NCBI RefSeq assembly: GCF_050003625.1
Contig: NC_134398.1
Coordinates: forward strand, 92,628,648 to 92,692,647
DNA length: 64,000 nucleotides
Direction of reading: 5' to 3'
Source of the DNA: Haematobia irritans
Taxonomy: Eukaryota > Arthropoda > Insecta > Diptera > Muscidae
This document shows, one piece after another, positions 47,132 through 63,626 of this stretch. The translations under genes were made by a program, and so were the position numbers. The notes under the pieces are model-generated. The model was not told the origin of the DNA, made no database searches, and worked only from the letters and a program-made list of their open reading frames with translations. Numbering within the stretch: position 1 is the first letter of the stretch; each line of letters opens with the position of its first letter.

Positions 47132-48537
47132 TATACCCTCCACCATAGGATGGGGGTATATTAACTTTGTCATTCCGTTTGTAACACATCGAAATATTGC
47201 TCTAAGACACCATAAAGTATATATTCTGGGTCGTGGTGAAATTCCGTCCGTCCGACTGTTGAAATCACGCTAACTTCCCAACGAAACAAGCTATCGACTT
47301 GAAACTTGGCACAAGTAGTTCTTATTGATGTAGGTCGGATGGTATTGCAAATGGGCCATATCGGTCCACTTTTACGTATATATAAACCGACGCTCAGATT
47401 TGGCTTGCAGAGCCTCTTGGAAGAGCAAAATTCATCCGATACGGTTGAAATTTGGTACATGGTGTTAGTATATGGTCTCTAACAATCATGCGAAAATTGG
47501 TCCACATCGCTTCATAATTGTATAGCCCCCATATAAACCGATCCCCAGATTTGGCTTGCGGAGCCTCTAAGAGAAGCAAATTTCATCCGATTCGGCTGAA
47601 ATTTGGTACATGGTGTTAGTATATGGTCTCTAACAACCATGCAAAAATTGGTCCACATCGCTTCATAATTATATAGCCTCCATATAAACCGATCCCCAGA
47701 TTTGGCTTGCGGAGCCTCTAAGAGAAGCAAAACTCATCCGATATGTGGTGTTAGTATATGGTCTCTAAAAACCATGCAGGAATTGATCCATAATTATATG
47801 TAGCCCCCATATAAAACGATCCCCAGATTTGACCTCCGCAGCCTCTTGGAAGAGCAAAGTTCACCCAATCCGGTTGAAATTTGGTACGTGGTGTTAGTAT
47901 ATGGTATCTAGCAACCATGCAAAAATATATATAACCCCTATTTAAACCGATCCCTAGATTTGACCTCTGGAGCTCTTGGAGGAGCAAAATTCATCCGATC
48001 CGGTTGAAATTTGGTACGTGGTGAAATTTGGTACATTGCGCTAGTAGATGGCCGCTAACAACCATGCCAAAATTGGTCCATATCGGTCTATAGTTATATA
48101 TAGCCGATCCCCAAAAATAATTTACCAAAAATTTATTTCTATAGAAAATTTTGTCAAAATTTTATTACTATACAAAATTGTCAAGATTTTATTTCTATAG
48201 AAATGTTTGTCAAAATTTTATTGGTATAGAACATTTTGTCAACATTTTATTTCTATAGAAAATTTTGTCAAAATTTTATTTCTATAGAAAATGTTGTCAC
48301 ATTGAATTATATACGTATTTAATCGGCCTTTTTTTGTTTAATATATACCCCGTATAGACTAACTTACAATTGAGAAGACGGTGTAAAGAAGTTTTAAGAT
48401 ACCTTGCCACCGGCAAGTGTTACTGCAACCCAAGTAATTCGATTGTGGAAGACAGTCTTTAGTACAAGTTTCTATGCAATCCATGGTGAAGGGTACATAA
48501 GATTCGGCCTGGCCGAACTTACGGCTGTATATTCTTG
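47132..48537 (+). mobile_element. DINE-1-like element copy D3
   Basis: Starts TATACCCTCCACCATAGG and ends GAACTTACGGCTGTATATT. Internal units carry CCCCATATAAACCGATCC and AAATTTGGTACGTGG. A short minisatellite lies at 48130-48300. It seems to split an AATTGA MITE (CACACATTTTTTTTATTTC at 47086; AATTGAAATGTCTTCAATC at 48541). Confidence 0.78.
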
Positions 48538-49249
48538 ATTTAATTGAAATGTCTTCAATCACCAAAACGATAGTATCAATCACCCGTTTTGATTGAAACC
48601 AACACGATTTTCAATTAAAAATTTAATTGACTTTTGTCACGAAATCAATTAATTGAATCAATAAAAAAATGATAAAATTCGATCAATGTTTTAATTGATT
48701 CAATTAAATTTTAATCAATCTCGCGGAAAAAAACATTTTTATTATACACATTTGTTGCGATTTTCCGATGTTTTTCATATTTTCAAATCCAAGAGAAAGA
48801 AATTTTTTGACTAATACAAAGAGATTGTAATGCAGCTCATTGGGTTATTTATCAGATATGCTGATCTCTGCTTGGATTTAAACTGGAAAAGACAAGTAAA
48901 CCAAAAATGCAATCTAATGCCAACCCAACTTGAAGGTGAATCTTCCAACGAACCTATAAGCTTTAAGGAAACTAGGAGTGAAAAAATTGTAAAAGATCAA
49001 TATTGTTGTAATAGATAATTTTTGATTGATTGATTGACCAATTTGACGAAATAAAATTGCTCACTAAAAACTTAAAAATACAGTGAACCCACCACAAAGA
49101 AATTTAATTAATTTTAATTTTAGAAAATTTAGATTATTTTTAGAAAATTTTAACTGAACAGTATTACAAACGCTAACTTTACTCTGACATCACAAAAATG
49201 GCGCTATGAACTACGGCCCCAGGAAAATAGGCCCCAAATTGCAAATGGA
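48538..49249. other. AATTGA MITE right part, then unassigned sequence
   Basis: 48538-48760 is the right part of an AATTGA-type MITE (GATTGAAACCAACACG, TTTAATCAATCTCGCGG). 48820-49015 is weakly similar to about 33525-33715 (ATTATGCAGCTCATT-like, CTTGAAGGTGAATCTTCC). The rest is not recognised. Confidence 0.45.
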
Positions 49250-50341
49250 GTATGATACCACATTAACTAAAAGTACCTATTACATATGGGCACTTCTAGT
49301 TTTAACCGCTGAACCTTCTTGATTATTTTTCTTTGTTGAACCAACCAGATTGTTCCAAAAACATTAGCAGACTGCTTAAGTTAACGTTTTCCAGATCCGC
49401 CAGTAATCTGAAGCTATATGCTCCTAGAAGTTGCGCTTGCGCTTGCGCTTTACACAAAATGCAGGACACTCACACAAGAGGTGTTTAATTGATTCCTTTT
49501 CCTCCACATCATGACAGCTCGTTATACTTCGTGCCTATAGTTTTTTTCAAAATCGCCTATCAGGCAGCGACCCGTTATATCAGGAGTGATATCTGACGTC
49601 TCGAGAACACTAGCATATCTAGTGTGCGGTTTAAGTTTAAATGGGGCCATATTTGCTTGGTGTCGTTACAGCCCTTGCAATTCTCCCATCGAACATTTGC
49701 CACCATAACAGCCTTCTCACGCAGCATGAGCTTGCAGGTAGCCAGGGGCATACCAACAGATTCTAGTTCCCCTGGAATATGTAAGTAGTCCCTAGCCTTG
49801 CCAACTCATCCGCTTCGCAGTTCCCCGGTATGTTCCTATGTCCAGGCACCCATATTAGGTGAATATTGTACTGCTCACCCATCTCGTTGAGAGATTTGCG
49901 GCAGTCGATGGCCGTTTTCGAGTTGATGAACACAGAGTCCAAGGATTTTATTACAGGTTGACTGGAACATTACTTCTCAGCCAATTCGCCACCTCTCTTA
50001 TTGCTAATATTTCAGCCTGAAAAACACCACAGTGATTAGGTAATCTTTTCGCTATTCGAAGTTCCAGATCATTAGAATATACTCCGAAACCCAATTGTCC
50101 ATCCAATTTGAAGCCATCAGTGTAGAAATCTATATATTCTTTATTCCCCGGGACCTGTGTGCACCACGCCTCACTGTTGGAGATTAGATTCTCAAACTAT
50201 TTGACGAAAAGTGGACTCGCCAAAGTGTAATCCACTACGTTAGGCACATCTGGCATTATTTTGAGGACCGAGCTGTGACCGTAATTTTTTTCCGACCACA
50301 GCGATAGCTCGCGCAACCGCACAGCCGTTGTTGCAGCTGAC
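49250..50341 (-). mobile_element. Non-LTR fragment L5 (3' half, decayed)
   Basis: Reverse-oriented part of the L1-L3 family, from GATACCACATTAACTAAAAG (3' UTR) to GCCGTTGTTGCAGCTGA (RT thumb region). RNase H words remain on the minus strand but are shifted, and parts are deleted near 49960. Both edges meet GGCCCC/CCCC-rich repeat sequence, so it may be embedded in another element. Confidence 0.85.
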
Positions 50342-51590
50342 CCCATAAAAAAAATAAAAAATGAAAATGGACCCCAAACAAAAAATTGGGCCCCATTTTC
50401 ATACATTAATTTTGAATGTACGAAAATGGGCCCGATATTATGAAAGTGTGCCCCAAAATTAAAAATTATTTTGATAAAATTTTAATTATTAGTGATTTTA
50501 TACATCAAGGAGTATTTTTAAATCTATTTTACAATATTATTTTTTTTTTCATAGCTACTTGTTGACTGTTTTTGATACTGTCACGCGATCAGTATTAATT
50601 TGAGTGTCAAAGAAAAACAAAAAAGAAGAAAATATGGAGTGTGTTATTTTTACTGGCCGAAAAATTAATAATAAAATATTGTATTAGAATGATCAAAAAA
50701 TAAATACACAATGCTAACGTTTAAATACGTTATCAGTCTCTTTTATCCCAATGAAAAAAGAAGAATAAAATAAGAAATGGAATCGGATAATTTCGTAACT
50801 AACTATGAATATGCAATGAAAAGTGCAGTGATAAACCAATTTTCCAGTGTTCGCCCGAATAATTGAGAAAAGCAGACACCTCCAATTACTAGAAAGAATT
50901 TTAATTTTTTTGTAGAACTATGTTGTCGACATTTAAAATCGCGCGATTTTTTTGGGGCCCATTTTCATTGGGAAATTTTTGGGGTTTATTTTCATTATGC
51001 AGAAGCCAAAAAAAAAAAAATGAAACTCGACACCAAAAATGAACAAAATTTTGTGTTGTTGTTCATAAATAATGAACTATTTTATGAGAAGTACAAATTT
51101 AGTAAGTCTTTATGCTTCATGTGCGTATATTGTTTCCTCGTTTTTTAGATAGTTCCATGAACTAAAATAAAGTTAAATTGGCTTTACTGAAATAGAGGGT
51201 TTACTTTTTTTAGTGAAGGAAATTAATAAAAAATATATTATTTTAATATATCATAATTGCTTACCTTCAATAAACGTAGATGGTGTTACATTTTTACAAA
51301 ATAACCGATAAAAGCTTAAAACGTATCTTGGGTGATATATGTAAATAAAAAAATTTCAACAGAAGGAAAAAATTGGTCAAAATTCTGTATTTTTTTGAAA
51401 TTCTAAATTGTGGAGTTTACAACTCTTAATCTAAAGCACATAGGTACACAATTTTTTATTCCTACATTCGTAGAATTTTATAGGGATTGCAGTCAATAAA
51501 AGAAAACAAAAAAAGACAAATAAATTATGAGGCCCTTATCTCGTAAACTATAAAATATTTTCACCAATTTTTTGACAGGTTTTACAAGTC
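50342..51590. other. Unassigned repeat region with GGGCCCATTTTC motifs
   Basis: TTGGGCCCCATTTTCATAC (about 50386) and GGGGCCCATTTTCATTGGG (about 50953) recur with inverted forms, suggesting a decayed TIR element around 50342-51005. 51050-51290 has AGTTCAT-type words as in the 2.45-kb element. No gene. Confidence 0.4.
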
Positions 51591-52096
51591 CCAGCAAAAA
51601 AAGCGTCGCCAAAAAAGTATTGAAGATGTTCTATTTGGATCCGGAAGTGGTGAAAAATTGACGCAGAAGCGATGAATTTAACATGGGCTTGTTATAGGAC
51701 GGAAGTCCTCCATTTCAACAGTCGGTGCACTGAATTTGTATCACTTCTTTAGGAGTGATCCGAATTTTTTTTAATGGATTTTAACGCTTGTCTGAAACGT
51801 TTGAACTCAAACATTTTCAAAAATTCAAAATTTTTTTAGATTATATTTAGCATTTTTGTCGACAAAATTTAAACAATTTGTACCATTTTATGAATTCTTA
51901 AACTGTTTTTAACAGATGTGAAACAAAAAAATTTAAAATTACTCATTAAAAATATGAAAAAAGCATGTTATAAAAAATTGAAAGAAAAAAACTTCCTGCA
52001 TAGTTAAAATAAAGAACATCATTGAGAGTACATCTTCTGGAAGTGCTTTTAAAGTTGTGCATTTGGAAGAACTTCCAATTTTTTTTTTATTGCTGG
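51591..52096 (-). mobile_element. CCAGCAAAAAA MITE, copy 2 (506 bp)
   Basis: The inverted counterpart of 34801-35345: CCAGCAAAAAAAGCGTCGCC at the left, GGAAGAACTTCC...TTGCTGG at the right. It shares GCACTTCCAGAAGATG in reverse. Confidence 0.75.
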
Positions 52097-52201
52097 AGTT
52101 CTATCCAGCAAAGTAAAAACCATCGAAATCGGTTCATAATTGTGGATTTTACAGCTAAAACAAAATTTGATACCCCCGAGGCGACCAACTTTCAACGCCT
52201 A

Positions 52202-52857
52202 CACTGAAAAAAATATTGTCGTGAGGTCAAAGATTTCACGTCTTTAAAATACAAATGCGAATTTTGCTTAGCAAAGAAGACGCATTTCTCTAATATAAAG
52301 ATTTTTTCCTTGTCCAAAAGTCGATAAACTTTTCAATGAAGTCGTATTGTCCTTATAATTAAGTGATTTCAATTAAAAATGGGTATCATAACATGAAACA
52401 AAAAATGTTTGGCCTAAGGTCAACTTGACTTTAATAATTCAGAAAAATTCTTTAAATTTAATGAAATTGCCTTTAAATTTGTTGTCTTTTTGCATCTTGA
52501 CTACAAAGCAAAAAATCGTTCAAATATAGGACATGTTTTTCAACACTTTAATTTAAAGACGTTTTTTACTTGAAACATAGCATAATTTCTACTGGAAATC
52601 GAGTCTTAACTTAGAAAATAAAGTTGTTGTTAACTCGTTTTTAAAGGACTTTGATAGCATATGATGAAAAGAAACTCAAAAAGCGAAAAATTAAAATTTA
52701 CTTCCTAGAAGAAAGTACACAAAACCCAAATTTAAAAAAAAATTGTGTCTTAAAAGTATCCTTACTTGTATTCTCCGCTTCTTTGGTTCGGAATCAATAC
52801 CAAAATTTTTAAAGTAAAGACAAAATCTTTGGAACCGGGCATGCTTTTTTTTCAGTG
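52202..52857 (+). mobile_element. CACTG-type MITE, complete (656 bp)
   Basis: TA at 52200-52201 and 52858-52859. The ends are CACTGAAAAAAATATTGTC and (inverse) CACTGAAAAAAAAGCATGCC. AAAATCTTTGG and CAAAGATTT lie just inside opposite ends. The best copy of the family in the window. Confidence 0.9.
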
Positions 52858-52859
52858 TA

Positions 52860-53331
52860 CAGTTTAGCCCATGGACTCACAAACTTAGAGGAAAACACCT
52901 CAGCTTTCACACAAAGAAAAAATTATGTTGATATCTTTATCCGCTCTAAAGTTGCAGAATTATTTAAAAAAAAACGATTTTTTTGAACCACTGTGCTCCA
53001 TCCCACCCCCAAAGTTACTCTGTATTCCAAGAGTATTTTGTTGCGCATCTTTTGGAAACAAAAATCAAGCCGATCGGATCATTACTTTAGGAGTTATTGA
53101 GGTTTTAGTGAGAATAGTACGCGGACGTGTGAATAGGTCCGTATGGACCTTGTACTGAATTTCACTAATAAATGCATGTTTTTGAGCTTCATTATAATTT
53201 TTTTTATTGTTTCAACACATAATTTACTTGTTCTGAACACAAAAACCTAAACTCAAAGACATTAGGGATGATGATAAAAACAAAAAAATCTAAGAACAAA
53301 AAATACACATTCGAATTTCGAAAAACAAAAA
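52860..53331. other. Unassigned; ATG-initiated 77-codon frame of doubtful value
   Basis: 52925-53158 is open but has no splice or poly(A) context, and its composition does not stand out. I do not call it a gene. Confidence 0.4.
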
Positions 53332-56840
<3,509 letters not shown>

Positions 56841-56842
56841 TA

Positions 56843-57776
56843 AAGGGTGATTTGTTAAGAGCTTGATAACTTTTTTTTTTAAAAAAACGCATAAAATTTG
56901 CAAAATCTCATCGGTTCTTTATTTGAAACGTTAGATTGGTCCATGACATTTACTTTTTGAAGATAATTTCATTTAAATGTTGACCGCGGCTGCGTCTTAG
57001 GTGGTCCATTCGGAAAGTCCAATTTTGGGCAACTTTTTCGAGCATTTCGGCCGGAATAGCCCGAATTTCTTCGGAAATGTTGTCTTCCAAAGCTGGAATA
57101 GTTGCTGGCTTATTTCTGTAGACTTTAGACTTGACGTAGCCCCACAAAAAATAGTCTAAAGGCGTCAAATCGCATGATCTTGGTGGCCAACTTACCGGTC
57201 CATTTCTTGAGATGAATTGTTCTCCGAAGTTTTCCCTCAAAATGGCCATAGAATCGCGAGCTGTGTGGCATGTAGCGCCATCTTGTTGAAACCACATGTC
57301 AACCAAGTTTCGTTCTTCCATTTTTGGCAACAAAAAGTTTGTTAGCATCGAACGATAGCGATCGCCATTCACCGTAACGTTGCGTCCAACAGCATCTTTG
57401 AAAAAATACGGTCCAATGATTCCACCAGCGTACAAACCACACCAAACAGTGCATTTTTCGGGATGCATGGGCAGTTCTTGAACGGCTTCTGGTTGCTCTT
57501 CACTCCAAATGCGGCAATTTTGCTTATTTACGTAGCCATTCAACCAGAAATGAGCCTCATCGCTGAACAAAATTTGTCGATAAAAAAGCGGATTTTCTGC
57601 CAACTTTTCTAGGGCCCATTCACTGAAAATTCGACGTTGTGGCTCGTTAGTAAGTCTATTCATGATGAAATGTCAAAGCATACTGAGCATCTTTCTCTTT
57701 GGCACCATGTCTGAAATCCCACGTGATCTGTCAAATACTAATGCATGAAAATCCTAACCTCAAAAGAATCACCCTT
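56843..57776 (-). mobile_element. rosa-like mariner copy e
   Basis: The ends are AAGGGTGATTTGTTAAGAG and AAAAGAATCACCCTT, with TA at 56841-56842 and 57777-57778. Almost identical to copy d. Confidence 0.95.
56950..57663 (-). pseudogene. rosa-like transposase with 94-residue deletion (copy e)
   Basis: 237 uninterrupted codons from ATG 57663, with the same MNRLTNE-PQRRIF junction as copy d. It differs by only a few substitutions (for example MEERNLVDMW). All catalytic Asp and the native C-terminus are present; the DNA-binding region is missing. Confidence 0.9.
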
Positions 57777-57778
57777 TA

Positions 57779-60350
57779 TAATAAAGAAAGTCAGAATTGT
57801 CATTTTATAAGAAATTTTACTAAATTTAAGGAAACTAGGGTTTAGTTCGGTTTTGTTTTTACGAATGCTTTGTTATCAGTGAAAAAAAATTTCTTGTTCA
57901 GTAGTAAATTCTTATACCCAGCGAACAAAACAGTATTAGTAAAATTCCATGCCTTAATCTAGTTAATTAACTTTTCCTAACTGCTTTCAGTTTAGGATTT
58001 TTTACTGAAACAAGTAAATTTTATTATTTCACACAAATATTTAACTTAATGGAAATAAAATGGCTAAACTAAATTGATGAACATTTTGTCCTTAAGTTTC
58101 GAAGACCCTTTTTTCTGGGTGTACTATGTACTGTTTTGGATCTTTTCCAAAGATTACGTTTCAATTTTTAAATATGAAATTAAGCGTAATCAATGTTATA
58201 TATCATTTCAATGCAAGCTATGCTAAAAATATCCTCATTACCATACATATTTTTGCATGGTTATTTACGAGTTTTGGTGAAAAATCGAACATACGCAAAA
58301 AAAAATTCTGATTATATCAGGAAATTAATTGATCCAATTAATTTTTAAATTGAAATGTCTTTAATCAAGAAAATATTAAATTCATTGTTTTAAATAAATT
58401 TTGAATTAAAAATTAAAAAAAAAATGTTCCATTACTTTTTCTTGCCAGTTTATTTTAATTTAATTGTATAAATTACCTTTTTAATTAAAAAATTAAAAAT
58501 TTTCAAACAGTGGCATAATTTACTTGATGTTTCTATCTTGATTGAAAAGTTAATTGTTTCAATTAATTTATTAATTGAAATTTTAAACTTCTACTAAATT
58601 TTTATTGGACAAATTTTTGTGATATTTTTTCCTGTGTACACTCATTGGAGTCTTCACTCAGTGTAAACGGCCCTTAGATTTCACAAACGACAAATTGAGT
58701 TAATAAACTTTTATGGTACATCTTGAGTAAGAATTTATTATACATGAGGTATACTAAAGAGCACAATTTCATCAAAAATCGAAATAAACGAGAAGGACCT
58801 TTGAATAATGAGTTCATGTGAAATGGAATTCGTGCCACATAAAATAAAAAGCAATGATAAAAGGTCCGTCGAAAATATGACAAGATCGCGATTATCTGAC
58901 AAAAATTTGGACGCTGTGATATTTTTACTTAAATCGAAGTACAAAAGGATTATCACAAGTATACGAAAATACGCCTAATCTAACTTAATCCTTAAAATGT
59001 TTGCTGAGTAAGATAGCGATATGAAATGGCTTTTTTATTTATTTTTGTCATAAAATTTTTGTTTTTCTTTTCTTCACAATGTTGAGTGGGACTATGTGTT
59101 CGTTAAGTATGATAGCAATTTAAAATTGCTTTTTAATTTACTCTTATGTTCTTTTGTTGTAAAAAAAATTGAATTAATCTAAATTGGTTTAATGTACAAT
59201 AATTTTTTGGCGCTGTAGATTGTTATTACTTAAAATATTTAAAGAATCCCAAAAATTTTGGGATCCCGAAAAAAATCTCGAAAAATCCCGGGATTCAATA
59301 TTTTGAAATCCCGAATCCCGGGATTTTTAAAAATCGATCCCGAATGAAAGCCCTAGTCGGTACTATGATCGTGTTTCCAAACCTAAATTACAGGTGCAAA
59401 ACAACAATAAATATTTTCTAATCGAAACATAACATCGAAGAAATTGTCCAAACTATCAAGTCCAAAACATAACATACACTAAGCGAAAAATAGTCGAGCT
59501 ATTAACTATTTTTCAATTCAATTTCTATTTATTTCGTAATACAAAACCAATGAACCGATGTACAAATTCGTTAATACAACCTTTACTCTTTGAACACCAA
59601 TTGTAAACATTACGACTTTTTAGCACAGTAAAGAAAAGTAACAACAAATTTTTTGATTTTCACCTGCGAAACACCAGCGTAGAAAAGTTTATTTCAATAG
59701 TCGGATTGTTTGTTCGCTTTCTGCAGTTAATTTTGGTTTTTAAAATAATTAATTCTAAACTAAATTTTACTCAATTGATGCGTGCGTTTATGTCCAAATT
59801 TAACAAGAATACGTAAATTCTCGATAATACTATAGTATATATACAGTTTACCTGTATAATACAGAGTATACACAGAAAAAGGTAAACTGTACTATAGGTA
59901 GAATTTAATACCCTGGAGTACTTTTTAACTACACTTCACGAAATTACATCCTCTCATAGAAGAAAAATGAACTAAAATTAACGAACAAAAACCATGACCT
60001 TTTAACCATAAAGTAATTCGTTCTTACTATTTTTGCGGGAATCATATGAAAATTTTCTTCTGAATTAGTTCATATTGAACTTATATGTACGGTCAATGAA
60101 CTATATACCTAAGTTTAGTTCATAAAACTTGAGACAAAAACGGAAAATTTCATTGGGCTGTAGAAAATTTTGAAAAAAAATAAACAATTTATTTACAAAC
60201 AAATATTTTTGTGCAATAAAAATAAGTTAAATTTAGCGTTAGTTTAACTACGTAATTTAATTCTTTAATATATGTCCATACTAAACTTTTAATGTGCATT
60301 ATTTCGAAGACCACCTTTTTAATATAAATTAATTAAACATGAATCACCCT
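57779..60350. other. AT-rich intergenic with decayed repeats
   Basis: A possible MITE lies at 57917-58121 (CCCAGCGAACAAAAC to TTTCTGGGTG between TA). An AATTGA-type MITE lies at about 58290-58640. At 59236-59353 ATCCCGGGAT-type words end in GAATGAAAGCCCTAG, resembling a hAT-type terminus. AGTTCAT words cluster at 59930-60130. No exon or ORF convinces. Confidence 0.4.
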
Positions 60351-60520
60351 GTAGTTAGATAAATTTAATTCTACTTCTTGGAAATATGTGTTATCTTTTG
60401 TTTTTGAAACTATTCTATAAATAGAACACATGCTTGTATGTATTTGTATACAAATACACATAATTATGTATGAATGGTGAACAAAGTCATATTTGGTTAG
60501 TAGTACGGATGTTGGCTATG

Positions 60521-60574
60521 TGGCTCAGTGCATAATACTCGCGTTTTGAAAACTGATGGTACGTGGTTCGATCC
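60521..60574 (+). promoter_or_regulatory. tRNA-like module, third context
   Basis: A box TGGCTCAGTGC (60521-60531), B box GGTTCGATCC (60565-60574), gap 33 nt; T9 at 60598-60606. The surrounding sequence (to about 61410) has the AAACATATAATGTT-like words of family 2, including CCCAAACATAATATGTTCC at 61270, so it is probably a diverged relative. Confidence 0.62.
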
Positions 60575-60609
60575 TCCGTCCGCGAGGTGCAGTGTAATTT
60601 TTTTTTGAA

Positions 60610-62640
60610 ATTATGAATTCTAATAAATATTTCTAAATTGTTTGTATATTGAGAAGATAAAGTGCAAAATGGGTCATGCAGATACAAAATGTTTCAAATC
60701 TTCTTCCCCTCCATACGCGGTGGAAATTACTTTTCTTTTGTTACAAAACTGGTATTGGTTCATTTTTATTTTGGATCATACCAACAGCCAACGATCACAT
60801 ATAATGACTTATTTTCATATAGTGAGACATATTTCATCCAAAAGTACAGTTAAAATTGTATGGCTAACGAAGCTGAATTTAAAATTTGCAAATATAATCT
60901 ATAAGAAGCATTTTTCTAGGGAAATCATAAAATTCTCATCAAACGTACGCTCAAGAAACTCGCTTTTGTAACATATGCCCCAAACACAAAATGTGCTTCA
61001 AGCATATATATTTTCAGAATTGGTCGAAACAAAATATTGTTTGTATTGTTAAAACATATTACGTTTCACTTCAGGCATACACTGGTAAAAAATTAATGAA
61101 GTGGTCTTTGTGGATATATATTTTCAAGGCGCCAATTGGTTTCTTCCATTATTTTACTTGCTTCATACTCTCTGGGTCTCTCTTTCTAAAAACATATATG
61201 TTTATAGGTTATTTCTAAATTAATATTAATATAATTGGATGCAAATCCAAGCGTATTATATTTACAAACATTTTATGTCCCAAACATAATATGTTCCAAC
61301 ATATTAACATATATTTCCCAAACATGTTAAGCAAGTTTATTAACATTATATGCTTTCACTTAAAAATATTGTGTTAACAAATTTGAGTTCGAAACATATA
61401 ATTTTTACACTCAGACAGTCTTTTTCGTCCATGTATATCTGATATATCGACTGCTTCATTCAAAGTACGCTAAGTCTAAAAAGTGAATTTTACAGGAAGC
61501 AAGTTCAAAGTTTTGTTTTTGAAATTTCTCAAACCCCGTATAAGATAGAAATACCCTTGTTTTCGGTCTTAAAATCATATTTATTATATTTTTTTAGTAT
61601 TTACGATCTCAAAATAATGATAATAGAACATGGCTAAAAATTACTTAGACCACTTTAACCGAACAAAGCCTTTTGACCGTTTTACATTGAATATTTTTTA
61701 AAACTTTAGTCATAGGCTAATATTAATTAAACAATATTAATCATAACTTTTGATAGAAGTGTAGTGCATATGTTTGTAACAACTAAATGTTGGCGAGATA
61801 GACACATGGGGTATCGGTCCCTGAGTCGATGTCCCTCTGTCCGTGCGTCTGTGAACACATTTTTGTAATAAAAGTCCAGGTCGCAATTTTATTCTAATCG
61901 ACTGACACAAGTTTCTGTTTTGGATCAGAATAGGACACTATTGATCGGTTCAGATTTAAATATAGCTCCCATATATATCTTTCACCCGATATGGACTTAA
62001 CATATTTATATATAAGCTAGAGTTTTACTTGAAATTTTGCACAAGGAGTACAATTAGCATTATACTCTAGGGTGCTACATTTGATTGAAATCGTTTGAGA
62101 TTTAGATATAGCTCCCATATTATTGTTTTTCCGAATTGGGTTAATATAGCCAAAATACCCCCATTTCCTTATAAAATCGGCACTGCAAATGTAAAAATGA
62201 GTAAAAATCAACTTTTCCTATACCTCTAATACATATCTTTCGATTAATAAATCGTAAATTAAGTTTTTCGAAATTGCATAAAAATGTCTGTAGATTTAAA
62301 AAATTTCCAATTGGGAGCATATACCATTGGGTATATAACGCAACTAAGGATTTGAGATGGTATCGAAAATATGGATCCACAAAGTGGTGTGTATAATATA
62401 GACTTTACTTACTTGTTATGGACTAACAAAATGCTTTTAGGTTTCTAAATTGAGGCAAATCGCATAAAAGTTGCGACGTTTATATCATCAAATCGGGAAA
62501 TTTGGCTATATGGGGCAGTACAAAAACATATACCAATGTAAAGTTTTTTCCAATCGACTTAATCGACTTTTATTCCAATATACTAAAAATTTCAGCAGCA
62601 TAGAACCCTTTTGATTTTGAAAGAAATCGCCTCAATGTAT
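60610..62640. other. Family-2-like subterminal sequence and second-type DINE repeat
   Basis: 60960-61410 has the CATATGCCCCAAACACAAAA and TTCCAACATATTAACATAT wording of the second tRNA-like TIR family. 61790-62400 carries GTCCCTCTGTCCGTGCG and units such as AGATTTAGATATAGCTCCCA of the second DINE-like type. No gene. Confidence 0.5.
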
Positions 62641-62644
62641 CTCC

Positions 62645-62796
62645 CACACTCAAAAAAAAGCATGCCCGTTTCTAAAGATTTTGTCTTTACTTTAACAATT
62701 TTGGTATTGATTCCGAACCAAAGAACCGGAGCATACAAGTAAAGATACTTTTAAGACACAATTGTCTTTTAAATTTGGGTTTTGTGTACTTGCTTC
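62645..62796 (-). mobile_element. CACTG-type MITE fragment, cut by rosa-like copy f
   Basis: CACTCAAAAAAAAGCATGCC to TTGTGTACTTGCTTC follows the family in reverse, then TA and the rosa-like end. Confidence 0.8.
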
Positions 62797-62798
62797 TA

Positions 62799-63144
62799 AA
62801 GGGTGATTCTTTTGAGGTTAGGATTTTCATGCATTAGTATTTGACAGATCGCGTGGGATTTCAGACATGGTGTCAAAGAGAAAGATGCTCAGTATGCTTT
62901 GACATTTCATCATGAATAGCCGAACGATCTGCCACAACGTCGAATTTTCAGTGAATGGGCCCTAGAAAAGTTGGCAGAAAATCCGCTTTTTTATCGACAA
63001 ATTTTGTTCAGCGATGAGGCTCATTTCTGGTTGAATGGCTACGTAAATAAGCAAAATTGCCGCATTTGGAGTGAAGAGCAACCAGAAGCCGTTCAAGAAC
63101 TGCCCTTGCATCCCGAAAAATGCACTGTTTGGTGTGGTTTGTAC
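62799..63144 (+). mobile_element. rosa-like mariner fragment copy f
   Basis: Starts AAGGGTGATTCTTTTGAGG after TA. The leader is followed by a deletion (ATGAATAGCCGAACGATCTG) that removes most of the N-terminus. The remaining frame, LAENPLFYRQILFSDEAHFW to EKCTVWCGLY, holds the first catalytic Asp. It stops abruptly at 63144 where the GC-rich repeat begins. Confidence 0.88.
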
Positions 63145-63624
63145 CAGGGATCCGGAGCGGAGCGGAGCGGAGCGTGGAGCGGAGCGGAGCAAGCCCTTTT
63201 TTTGCCGGAGCGGGAGCGGAGCGGGAGCGGCATTTCTAAAATCCGGAGCGGAGCGGGAGCGGAGCGGTTTCCAAATGAAAAACCGCTCCGCTCCGAATAA
63301 AATATTACTTGAATGAAATGTGTAACTTTGAAATTACACTGTGTAGGTAATTTCAAATTTAGCTAGTACTTAGCGTAGTGTGAGTAAACGTTTAAAATGT
63401 ACGATATGTATTTTTGTACGTACGTACATTGGGGAAAACACAACGTGTTTTTTAGTAATTGTTTTCAAAAACGGCAAATGTCAAAATATATATCTAGTAT
63501 GTGTTGTAAAAGTAACAACAGTACTTTCGATCAATTTCATCCCGTATTACTACAAAGATGTTTGTAATGAACGTCAAATAAATGCAATTAAACGATCTTA
63601 TTTATATTTAATTTTTTAGTTTTC
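63145..63624. repeat. GC-rich GGAGCG repeat unit, second copy (uninterrupted)
   Basis: CAGGGATCCGGAGCGG onward matches 9819-10016 plus 12465-12712, with more GGAGC units and an extra CTGTGTAGGTAATTTC. It provides the empty site for the 2.45-kb element. Confidence 0.88.
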
Positions 63625-63626
63625 TA

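Noticed and set aside
52925..53158. 77-codon ATG frame as a small gene
   Set aside because: No poly(A) signal, splice sites or recognisable motif; similar-length frames arise by chance here.
63093..63356. Arg/Ser/Pro-rich frame over the GGAGCG repeat
   Set aside because: Open only because the hexamer lacks stops; it crosses a repeat junction.
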